Positions 6,179-13,395 of a stretch of DNA of 13,913 bases are shown piece after piece. The notes beneath the pieces were generated by a model. It saw only the letters and a list, made by a program, of their open reading frames with translations. It was not told where the DNA came from and did not search any database. Position numbers and translations under genes: made by a program. The first letter of the stretch is position 1. Each line of letters begins with the position of its first letter. Origin of the DNA: JAAYAY01 sp964429355. GTDB lineage: Bacteria > Planctomycetota > Planctomycetia > Pirellulales > Thermoguttaceae. The stretch covers positions 1-13,913 of the forward strand of contig CAYSCH010000259.1 in assembly GCA_964429355.1 (NCBI GenBank), read 5' to 3'.

Positions 6179-9100
6179 TTACCAGTCCTTCTCCACAGGT
6201 TCCCGCTGGATCCGCGCCCGTTTCTCCCGCTGCTCGTTGCGCTGGGCCTCGCGATCGCGGATCGCCTGGAGCAGCCTCGCCGGATCCGTGCCCATCTCCG
6301 ACTTGTCTGGCTGCTGTTGATCCTTCTCGCCTTGCTGTTGCTCCTGCTCCTCTGGTTGCTGCTGGTCCGGCTTCTGTTGGTTCTGATCCTCCGGCTGCGG
6401 TGGCTGAAGCAGTGCAAGGGCCTCCGCAAGCTTTTCCAAGGCCTGATCCTGGTGTTTCCGGGCCTGATCGGCGATCGGTTTTTCGGAACTGAGATTCTCG
6501 TGAGCTGATTCCATCTCCGAACCACCCTCGTCCACGAGCTTCGCCGCCTTGCCGAATTGTTCCTGGCTCTGTTGGAGTTGGGCGAGCTGCTGCGGATCGA
6601 CGTTCTCGCCCGGCATCGCAGCGGCGGGCGGCTGTTGGGCCTGCTCCCTGAGGGCATCGGCAATTTCACCGGCAATTGTACGCAGTTCCTGCTGGCGAGC
6701 GGAGAGCGGACCGAGCTTCTTCGCAACCCCCTCATCGTCTTGCAGGGCCGCCACCTGCTCGGTTTCGTCGTTCAGTTGCGCCTGGCGCTGGGCCGTTTCT
6801 CGCAGGTGTTCCACGATGGAGAAGAACAGCCGGCGCAGCGACTGAAAATGCTCCACCGCCTGGGCGACGTGCTCTCGCGACGACTCGAGGGCCTTCGGAT
6901 CGACGGTCTCGCCCGCCTTCGACTCTTCAGCCGGCTTCTCGGCGGAATCGGACCTCCCCGTCGATTTGGCCAACGAGCCCGATGCGGCCGTCATCTCGTC
7001 CCGGGCCAGGCCGATCAGTTGCGCCGCAAGTTCCAGTTGCTGCCGCTGAGCCGTCGCCTGTTGAGCAGCCGGGTCCTGCTGGGAAGCGCCCGTCGGCGCA
7101 GCACCGTCTTTGGGCGCCTCCGGTAGACCCGACAACGCGCTCTGGACGAGTTCGGCAATTCGCTGTCCCCGATCGATGTTGTCCCTTTGCAGGCCACCGG
7201 CGATCTCGAGAACCGCAATCTGCTGCTCGATCGGCACCGGCTGCTCACTCCGCACCGGCGGTTCGGCTGGCGCGGGCCCCTCCGGCGCGGCGGACTTCTC
7301 CGTCGGCGAAGGTTGTTCTGGGGCGACCGTCTCAGTCGTGGGAGCGGGCTTCTCGGCTGACGCCGGTGTCTCGCTGGGCGCAGGCTTCTCGGCTGGAGCG
7401 GGCGTCTCGGTCGGTGAAGGCGTCTCGGTGGGAGGAGTCTGCTCGACGGGAGCAGGCGGAGCAGGCTGCTCGGTCGGCACCGTGGTCTCGCTCGCCGTGG
7501 GCTGCTCGGCGGGCGCCACCGGTTCAGACGTGACTTCCTTCCCGTCTTCTTTCGGTGCGGCCGCTTGTTGCTCCCGCGCACTTGGCAACCCAGCGAGCAG
7601 TCCCTGAATCTGCACCTCCCTGGAGTAGGCCAGTTCGATCAGGCCGCGAAGCTCCAGGAAGCGTTCGCGGGCTTCACGCAGTGCGGTGACGGCCTCGACC
7701 TGACGCTGGGCAGCCTCACCCCATCGCTGACCTGTCAGCGCCTGCGATGCCAACTCGAAGGCTTCCTTGCCCTTGTTCAGAAACGGCATCGCCTGGCGGA
7801 CCATGGCCAGAAACCGATCGGCCTGGGCCCTCTGTTGCTGCTGGTCAGGTGTGGGAGGGCCTGCCGGCTGGGACGCTTGTTGTTCGAGGCCGGCCTGAAG
7901 TTGGGCCACCAGTTCCGAGGTGCGTTGCGTGACCGAAACCTGCTCTTCTTCCAGGTACTCGCCCGTCAGCCATGCCGGTGCTTCCGCCATCTGCGACCTG
8001 TCGACCACGGCGGGGCGAGCCGCAGCAGCCTTGCCCGATGTCCATTGAGCCAGCGACATGGCATCGGCAAGGATCACATCGAGCACTTCCACCGGACCGC
8101 GAAGTTGATCCCTCGCGCGTTTCAGTTCGTCGAGCGCGGCCGACGCCCGTCGAAATGCCCGATCCGCCTGGCGTTGGCGCATCTGGCTGCGAGCCTGCCC
8201 CATCCGCTGTTCGGCACGGTCCGTATACTGGAGCACGCCGCCGAGTTGCGCGCCCCGTAGGCTGTCCTGCGGTGTCTTCTCCTCGTCGGATTTTCCGTCC
8301 AGCACACTCAGTTCTTCCCGGGCAGTCTTCGAGACTGCCTGGCTGTCCGAAAGGAGCTTTCGTTGCTCGACGGCCAATTGGCGGAAGTCGCCCTGATACT
8401 GATCCGCCCCGTTGGGATCGTCGATGGCCGATATCCGCTCCACCACCTCCCGAGCGGTAGCGACGAGGCTGCGCTGCTGGGCGATCAAGGCATCCAGTTG
8501 CCCCGTCAGATCTCCCTCTTCCGTTTTTGCGAGGGAATCGGCCAGTTCCAGGATCCGCCGCAGAACGAGTTCCAGGTTGTAGCGCGCGTCCCCGTGGTCC
8601 GGCCGGAGCCGCACGGCGTCACGAAACCAGTCGGCGGCGCGGCGGAGATGTGAGAGGGCTTCTTCGGGTTTCTCCTTGAAGGTTGCGTCCGCCCGATTCA
8701 CCTCGACCCAACCCATGTTGTAAGTGGCGCGAAAACGCACCTCGCCATCGGTGCCCGATTCCCGACGTGCCTCCGTGAGAAATTGTTCGGCGCGATCCAA
8801 ATCCTTGTCCAGGCAGGCGAGGGCGTCGTTGTAGAGTTCGCGAGGGTCTCGCTGTTTCGGATCCGGCGAGTCCTTCGATGGATCGGCTGCGGTGGATTGC
8901 GTTGCCGCAGCGTCAACACCTGCGGGCGGAGACGCTTGCTGGGCCGAAGACTGGCCGTAACCGGGACCGGCCATTACCAGTGCGATCAGGATTGCGGCGG
9001 CACCGGCCTGCACTGGCCTGGTGGGTGCCGACTCGGCCGCCGGCCCTTGAAGTTCGGATCGGACCGATCGACTGCCAACGGCGATCGAAGCCACAAGCAA

Positions 9101-10069
9101 CACCAGTCCGACCAGTACGGCCCACTGGAAGCCCTCGCGGCGGACGGCACGGCCCCGAGTGTCTTGGGCGCCGCGCACAAGGGGCGCTATGTGGGCATCG
9201 TAGATCGACTTCAGGTCGAGGGCCCCGGTACCGGCCGGAATGTAGGCCCCTTCTGTCTCCATCACGATCTTGCGAAGCGTTTCTCCGTCCAGGCGGGACA
9301 CGACCGGCTCGCCGCCGCTGTCGCGAACCGTGGTGCGCACGCCGGTTCGCGGATCGGTGTACTGGATTTCGCTGCCGGCCTCATCGCCAAACCCGATCGT
9401 GAGAATCTTGATGCCCCGTTCTGCCGCCGCTTTGGCGGCATCCAGCGGATGGGAGTCGTGGTCTTCTCCGTCCGTGATCAGCACGATGATTCGCGAAACA
9501 TCGGTCTCGGTGCGAAAACCGTCGAGCGCCTTGCGGATCGGCTCTTCGAGCCGAGTTCCGCCTCGCCCCACGCTCTCGGGATCGACACCGTCGAGAATCA
9601 TCCGGAAGAACCCGAAGTCGGGCGTGAGCGGACACACGACCGCGGCACGGCCGGCAAAAGCGATCAGGCCGACCTGGTCGCCTTGCAGATAGGTCATGAG
9701 GTCGGCAAGTTCCGCCTTGGCGCGTTCCAGGCGATTGGGAGCGGTATCCTCGGCAAGCATCGACTTGCTCACGTCGAGGCAAACCATGATCTGGGCCCCG
9801 ACCCGGGGCGTCTCGTGGTAAGTCAAACCCCATTGAGGCCGCATCAAGGCCACCAGGAGGGAGATGGCTGCCAGCCCGAAAAGACCGATGCTCAGCCAGC
9901 GGCGGCTGCGCGACAGCCGCTGTATCAGTCTCGCCTGTATCGTCACCGACACAAGGCGGGAAATCACATCGCCCCGGCGCCAGTCCGACCAGAAGAGCAT
10001 CGCAACCAGCACGGCAACCGGCCACAGGGCGTGAATCCAGTTCGGATTGGCAAAGCGAAAGGCAGACAT
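6179..10069 (-). CDS. batB: BatB-BatC fusion: VWA membrane protein with TPR/helical region
   Basis: A 1296-residue protein joining two proteins that are usually separate. BatB part (1-335): two spans (11-27, 58-76), then a VWA domain (about 90-295) with MIDAS DVSKS (D99, S101, S103), T172 in GRGGT and D200 in LITDGED, then a span at 315-332. BatC part: a signal-peptide-like segment (351-373, AAAILIALVMAGPGYG), TPR-like helices (about 410-500) including RAADWFRDAVRLRPDHGDARY, long helical/coiled-coil stretches (500-840), a Pro/Glu/Thr-rich spacer (845-948), more helices (949-1222) and a Gln/Glu/Asp-rich tail (1222-1258) ending in a conserved-looking EPVEKDW. BatC alone is normally a few hundred residues; this one is about 930. 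It should be an inner-membrane protein, with the VWA cytoplasmic or periplasmic depending on span use. The ATG at 10069 has no clear Shine-Dalgarno and follows a 204-base gap. Confidence 0.88.
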   Translation of the reverse strand: MSAFRFANPNWIHALWPVAVLVAMLFWSDWRRGDVISRLVSVTIQARLIQRLSRSRRWLSIGLFGLAAISLLVALMRPQWGLTYHETPRVGAQIMVCLDVSKSMLAEDTAPNRLERAKAELADLMTYLQGDQVGLIAFAGRAAVVCPLTPDFGFFRMILDGVDPESVGRGGTRLEEPIRKALDGFRTETDVSRIIVLITDGEDHDSHPLDAAKAAAERGIKILTIGFGDEAGSEIQYTDPRTGVRTTVRDSGGEPVVSRLDGETLRKIVMETEGAYIPAGTGALDLKSIYDAHIAPLVRGAQDTRGRAVRREGFQWAVLVGLVLLVASIAVGSRSVRSELQGPAAESAPTRPVQAGAAAILIALVMAGPGYGQSSAQQASPPAGVDAAATQSTAADPSKDSPDPKQRDPRELYNDALACLDKDLDRAEQFLTEARRESGTDGEVRFRATYNMGWVEVNRADATFKEKPEEALSHLRRAADWFRDAVRLRPDHGDARYNLELVLRRILELADSLAKTEEGDLTGQLDALIAQQRSLVATAREVVERISAIDDPNGADQYQGDFRQLAVEQRKLLSDSQAVSKTAREELSVLDGKSDEEKTPQDSLRGAQLGGVLQYTDRAEQRMGQARSQMRQRQADRAFRRASAALDELKRARDQLRGPVEVLDVILADAMSLAQWTSGKAAAARPAVVDRSQMAEAPAWLTGEYLEEEQVSVTQRTSELVAQLQAGLEQQASQPAGPPTPDQQQQRAQADRFLAMVRQAMPFLNKGKEAFELASQALTGQRWGEAAQRQVEAVTALREARERFLELRGLIELAYSREVQIQGLLAGLPSAREQQAAAPKEDGKEVTSEPVAPAEQPTASETTVPTEQPAPPAPVEQTPPTETPSPTETPAPAEKPAPSETPASAEKPAPTTETVAPEQPSPTEKSAAPEGPAPAEPPVRSEQPVPIEQQIAVLEIAGGLQRDNIDRGQRIAELVQSALSGLPEAPKDGAAPTGASQQDPAAQQATAQRQQLELAAQLIGLARDEMTAASGSLAKSTGRSDSAEKPAEESKAGETVDPKALESSREHVAQAVEHFQSLRRLFFSIVEHLRETAQRQAQLNDETEQVAALQDDEGVAKKLGPLSARQQELRTIAGEIADALREQAQQPPAAAMPGENVDPQQLAQLQQSQEQFGKAAKLVDEGGSEMESAHENLSSEKPIADQARKHQDQALEKLAEALALLQPPQPEDQNQQKPDQQQPEEQEQQQGEKDQQQPDKSEMGTDPARLLQAIRDREAQRNEQREKRARIQREPVEKDW
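6302..6406 (-). repeat. Gln/Glu-rich low-complexity tail of the BatC part
   Basis: Residues 1222-1256 of the fusion are mostly Gln, Glu, Asp, Pro and Lys, written largely with CAG and GAG codons. Q-rich acidic tails before a short basic helix and a terminal KDW-like motif are common in BatC-type proteins. The tract is prone to slippage, so its length may vary between strains. Confidence 0.7.
7226..7537 (-). repeat. Pro/Glu/Thr-rich degenerate tandem repeat inside batB-batC
   Basis: Residues 845-948 consist of imperfect units of about 7-10 residues such as TETPAPAEKPAP, SETPASAEKPAP and TEQPAPPAPVEQ. The DNA is correspondingly repetitive (many CTCGG-GCGGGCTTCTC-like blocks on the plus strand). 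The region is probably an extended, unstructured linker between two helical arms in the periplasm. Copy-number change is likely between relatives. Confidence 0.8.
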
Positions 10070-10273
10070 GAGAGCGAGCGGTTTCAGAGTTGGGGAGGTT
10101 GGCCGGTAAAGCCGGCCGGGGTTCCTGTTCGTTCGGCGCAGTTGAGGAATTATCGAAGATTGAAATACTGTGGAGAGGCAGGTGTGGAGATGGAAGTCAC
10201 CCGGTCTTTCCGCAATTCCATCATTCCAACACTCCTCTTGAATCTGGAAGACTTCGCGTCCGCGGCGAGCGAC
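10070..10273 (-). other. 204-base gap between batA and batB
   Basis: Noncoding as far as I can see, and odd within an operon of overlapping genes. It holds a GC hairpin GGCCGG-TAAAG-CCGGCC (10101-10117), 31 bases before the batB ATG, and three tandem units of 8 bases at 10215-10238 (ATTCCATC, ATTCCAAC, ACTCCTCT). No Shine-Dalgarno stands before the batB ATG. It may hold a promoter, a processing site or an inserted repeat. Confidence 0.5.
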
Positions 10274-11302
10274 TCATGGCAGGGAACGAAACAGGGTCAC
10301 GTTGGCCACAGTGGCCATGGCCATGAGAACGACGGCGCTGACGACGAAAACGCCGTAGTGCTCGGTGTACTGGAGGTATTGGGTTTCGGTAAGTTCGGTC
10401 CTTTCGAGACGGTCGATCTCGGCATAAATCTGCTTAAGGCCTTCCTGGTCTGTCGCACGGTAGTACTGACCTCCGGTCTTGTCGGCAATCTTCTTCAGGG
10501 TCACTTCGTCGATTTCAACATAGGTGCTTCGCAGGACCTGGCCTCCGCTGGAAAACGGATCCCCAACAGGGAAGGGTGCCAGCCCGTCGGTCCCTGCACC
10601 AATGCAGTAGACCTTCACATTCTGGGAGGCGGCCAGTTCGGCGGCCTGTTCAGGATCGATCGTTCCCGCATTATAAACCCCGTCCGTCAACAGGATGGCC
10701 ACCTTCGACTTGGCCTTGCTGCGGCGGAGACGTTCGACCGCCAGCCCCAGCCCCTCGCCGAGGGCCGTCCCGTCCTCGTCGCGGCGGCCGACGATCTCCA
10801 GGTCGCGAACCATGTTGACCAGGCTCCCGTGATCCAGTGTCAACGGGCAGACGCTGTCCGCATAGCCGGCGAAGGCAATCAGGCCAACCAGGTCGTCGGG
10901 ACGCCCCTCCCCTGCATCGCCGCCAAGGACAAACTCCTCGAACACATCCTTGACCACCGCCAGCCGGTCCACGCTCAGATCGTCCTTGACCAGGTCTCTG
11001 GCCTGCATCGAGCCGGAACGGTCGACCACCATCATGATCGCGATACCTTCGCGGCTGATCTTCGTTTCGGCGTCCGGCGTCCGCGGGCCCGCCAGGGCTA
11101 TCGCCAGGCATACCACAGCAATCGCCATCAGCACGGCAGGCAACTTCGCCAACCGCACCCGCCAGCCGCGACGGACATGATCGACCAGGTCCAGCGACGA
11201 ATAGCGCAAGGCCGACGGCAATCGTGCCGCAAGCCAAAGCACGAGCGGCCCGACCAGCGCAGCCAACAGGAACAGCGGATCTCGAAATTCCCAGCCACTC
11301 AT
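10274..11302 (-). CDS. batA: BatA: membrane-anchored VWA protein
   Basis: A 342-residue protein with the typical BatA layout: two N-terminal spans (about 7-26 and 53-71), a VWA domain (about 85-290), and a C-terminal span (about 318-336). The metal-ion-dependent adhesion site is complete: D94-R-S96-G-S98, T179 in DGTALG, and D207 in LLTDGVYNAG. The basic patch between spans 1 and 2 puts that loop in the cytoplasm, and the VWA domain between spans 2 and 3 on the other side. The domain should bind a divalent metal and an acidic partner ligand, probably BatB or a BatD-type protein. The start codon overlaps the stop of the preceding gene (ATGA, 11299-11302), so translation is likely coupled; only a weak GAGG is seen upstream. 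FRDPL at 6-10 and the ending span are usual in BatA. Confidence 0.92.
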   Translation of the reverse strand: MSGWEFRDPLFLLAALVGPLVLWLAARLPSALRYSSLDLVDHVRRGWRVRLAKLPAVLMAIAVVCLAIALAGPRTPDAETKISREGIAIMMVVDRSGSMQARDLVKDDLSVDRLAVVKDVFEEFVLGGDAGEGRPDDLVGLIAFAGYADSVCPLTLDHGSLVNMVRDLEIVGRRDEDGTALGEGLGLAVERLRRSKAKSKVAILLTDGVYNAGTIDPEQAAELAASQNVKVYCIGAGTDGLAPFPVGDPFSSGGQVLRSTYVEIDEVTLKKIADKTGGQYYRATDQEGLKQIYAEIDRLERTELTETQYLQYTEHYGVFVVSAVVLMAMATVANVTLFRSLP

Positions 11303-12342
11303 CTTGCTATCGTGCTCGCCTCGGCATCTTCGTTGACCTCGAGCATGGGGGCGTTCTCCCGAGTCTCCTCGAGAAATCGCCTCGCCGCCATGATCGAACT
11401 CTCCACGTCGTCCTCGGTCGGCCGGACCCCGGCAAATTTCACCAGGTCCGCTTGGCGCAGGAACTCCCGCAACAGGGCCTGGTGGTCGCCAGTCAGGTCG
11501 GGCGATTCACCGACCGCCGCCAGGAATTCTTCGGTCGTCAGTTCGGGCGCACGCAGCTCGAACCGATCCTCCAGGTAACGCCGAACAATTCCCGACAGTT
11601 CTACGTAAAACGCATCGATTTGTTCCGCTGTCGGCCGGGGACTGGCCAGCAGACGATTCAGCCGGCCCCGCGCAATCTCATACGCGCTCCGCCGACGGGC
11701 GCGCCGACGCCACGCAAAAAAGGCCTTCAGCGCCACCGGCACGGCGCAGGCCAGCACAACCAGCGCCAGTGCCAGCCAGGGCCAACGGGGGGCCGGCGGC
11801 GGCTGGCGGGGGCCGAGCTTGCCCAAGGGCGGCTTCAGATCGGCATGGGCATTCTTGGGAACGACTGACTGCACTTCGACTTCCAGCCGCTCGATCAACC
11901 GTTCGTAGGCGTCGTAACCCTCGGGGGCTTCACGCTGTCCCGGGCGGCGGTCCACATATTCGATCAGGATCGGCGGAATCGCCTGCTTTCCAGACGCCGG
12001 CGGTTGCAGACGGTACTTCTGCACGGCGATCGTTCGGCCTTGATCATCGATCGATTGGCGGGGAACGAAATCGACGATCGAAAACCGTTCCAACGCCTCG
12101 CCAAACTCGGGCATGAGCAGTTCCACGCCCTTTTCGGCATTCACGGTGAGCGTCAGGGTGACCGGATCGCCTATCAAAGGAACTTTGGGTTCCAGCCGGA
12201 TCCTTGCCTCGACCGGGCCGGCCTGCGTCTGGCTCTCGACCGCCTCGCCAGCGCGGACTGGTGCCGTGACCAGCAGCGCTGCGGCAAGCCACAGGACCGG
12301 CAGGCGTTGGCTGATGTCGCGATTTGGCGGTTGCTGGACCAT
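11299..12342 (-). CDS. Short BatD-like / DUF4381-like membrane protein
   Basis: A 347-residue protein from the ATG at 12342. It has a signal peptide (about 1-31, LPVLWLAAALLVTAPVRA), one Ig-like beta domain (about 40-160, VEARIRLEPKVPLIGDPVTL), a Pro-rich linker, one membrane span (about 185-205), a basic RRRARRR stop-transfer, and a cytoplasmic helical domain (215-335). That last domain, with FYVELSGIVRRYLEDRF, TTEEFL and DLVKFAGVRPTED, resembles the C-terminal domain seen in DUF4381/BatD-type proteins of Bat loci. It is thus a second, smaller BatD-like protein in the same operon. The frame is open to a TTG at 12387 (362 residues), which overlaps the stop of a 10-codon leader ORF; neither start has a Shine-Dalgarno, so the start is uncertain. 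Its stop overlaps the batA start (ATGA). Confidence 0.82.
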   Translation of the reverse strand: MVQQPPNRDISQRLPVLWLAAALLVTAPVRAGEAVESQTQAGPVEARIRLEPKVPLIGDPVTLTLTVNAEKGVELLMPEFGEALERFSIVDFVPRQSIDDQGRTIAVQKYRLQPPASGKQAIPPILIEYVDRRPGQREAPEGYDAYERLIERLEVEVQSVVPKNAHADLKPPLGKLGPRQPPPAPRWPWLALALVVLACAVPVALKAFFAWRRRARRRSAYEIARGRLNRLLASPRPTAEQIDAFYVELSGIVRRYLEDRFELRAPELTTEEFLAAVGESPDLTGDHQALLREFLRQADLVKFAGVRPTEDDVESSIMAARRFLEETRENAPMLEVNEDAEASTIAR

Positions 12343-12383
12343 GAACGTCGGCGTGTTTCGGTTGGTTTTGGTTGGTAGCTCTG

Positions 12384-12416
12384 TCAATTGGGTGGCAATT
12401 GGTTCAAGTCATTCAT
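12384..12416 (-). CDS. Ten-codon leader ORF (MNDLNQLPPN)
   Basis: The ATG at 12416 has a very good AGGAG at 7-base spacing, overlapping the stop codon of the DUF58 gene. The frame ends after ten codons at TGA 12386-12384, which overlaps a TTG (12387-12385) that opens the frame of the next gene. The peptide itself is probably not functional. The arrangement could couple translation of the BatD-like gene to upstream translation. It could also be the real N-terminus of that protein, separated by a one-base indel. Confidence 0.4.
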   Translation of the reverse strand: MNDLNQLPPN

Positions 12417-12426
12417 GAGCGTGCTC

Positions 12427-13395
12427 CTACCGTCTCATGCGTCTCTCGCGCATCCGAAAGAACCTCACCAGGGGATCGACAACCGAACCCGAGGCGTCAA
12501 TGTGGATGAAATCGATCTTGGCACTCTGGAATTGATGGCGGAGGGTCTCGATCCGGTTCTTCGCCAGGCTGGCCACTTGCTGGCGAAAGGCACGGGAGCC
12601 GGTGTCGTACCGAGCAACCCGCCCGGTCTCCGCGTCCGAGAGGGTGATAAGCCCCACGTTGGGAAGCTCCAGCTCACGGGGGTCGGTGATCAGCACGGCA
12701 ATCACATCGTGCTTGCGATTGGCGCCCTCGATGGCCTTGAGGTACCCGTCGTCAAGAAAATCACTGACGACAAAGCACACCGCCTTGCGAGTGGTGACCG
12801 ACATCAGAAACTCCATCGCGCCGGCCACATCGGTCGCTTGCCGCCCCGATCGCCACCAGGCCCGGCGCCGGCCGAATGGGAGCCAGCGCCGGCGGGCCTT
12901 GCCGGGGACTGGCGTGCCTTCGGCCGAGGCAGCGCTGCCGTGAGTGAGCACCTCGCGGACCACGCGGAGGGAATGCTTCTGCCCCTTGCGCGCGGGAATA
13001 TACTGCTCGATGCCGCCGTGGAACAGGGTCAGCCCCACCTTGTCGTCGTTGTGCGTGGCCGAAAAGGCCAGCAGTGCACACAGTTCGGCCGTCGCCTCCC
13101 GTTTGGACCGGGAGCCCGAGCCGAAATCCTGGGAGGCCGAAATGTCGGCCATCAGCATCAGCGTAAGCTGGCGCTCTTCCACGAAACGCTTGACGTAGGG
13201 CATGCCCGCACGGGCGGTGACATTCCAGTCGATGATCCGCACGTCGTCACCCGGCACATAGGGGCGAACCTCGTCGAATTCGATTCCACGCCCCTTGAAT
13301 ACGGACACGTATTGTCCGGCCAACACGTCGGCCACCTGACGGCCGGTGTGGATCTGGATCTCTCGTACGCGTTGGATGACCTCTCGGGCAAGCAT
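12427..13395 (-). CDS. DUF58 family protein with VWA-like fold
   Basis: A 322-residue cytoplasmic protein of the DUF58 family, nearly always found next to a MoxR ATPase. The family signature is at 34-72: KGRGIEFDEVRPYVPGDD, then RIIDWNVTAR, then PYVKRFVEER. A VWA-type metal site follows: D84-I-S86-A-S88 in MADISAS; the later VVSDFLDDG (209-217) supplies the further Asp. No membrane span is seen, unlike longer DUF58 proteins. It should be a substrate or adaptor of the MoxR ATPase. A very basic, Trp-rich segment (about 165-185, with RRRW and GRRRAWWR) looks like an insertion compared with the usual family pattern and may touch membrane lipid or nucleic acid; that is a guess. Its ATG shares one base with the moxR stop (TAATG) and has no Shine-Dalgarno, so it is probably translated by coupling. 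Confidence 0.93.
   Translation of the reverse strand: MLAREVIQRVREIQIHTGRQVADVLAGQYVSVFKGRGIEFDEVRPYVPGDDVRIIDWNVTARAGMPYVKRFVEERQLTLMLMADISASQDFGSGSRSKREATAELCALLAFSATHNDDKVGLTLFHGGIEQYIPARKGQKHSLRVVREVLTHGSAASAEGTPVPGKARRRWLPFGRRRAWWRSGRQATDVAGAMEFLMSVTTRKAVCFVVSDFLDDGYLKAIEGANRKHDVIAVLITDPRELELPNVGLITLSDAETGRVARYDTGSRAFRQQVASLAKNRIETLRHQFQSAKIDFIHIDASGSVVDPLVRFFRMRERRMRR

Noticed and set aside
6178..6735. N-terminal extension of the batD frame into the end of batB-batC
   Set aside because: The extension is Arg/Ser-rich without protein character and overlaps a well-supported frame. The GTG at 6177 gives a signal peptide and has a ribosome-binding site.
7226..7537. Possible CRISPR or minisatellite array
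   Set aside because: The repeats are imperfect, lie in frame within a coding sequence and encode a Pro/Glu/Thr linker; there are no unique spacers between identical repeats.
8783..11578. A 931-codon open frame on the plus strand across batA, batB and their gap
   Set aside because: It lies antisense to well-supported VWA genes, its translation has no domain, and it is rich in Arg, Gly, Ala and His as expected for the mirror of a high-GC gene. Open antisense frames are common where third positions are G or C.
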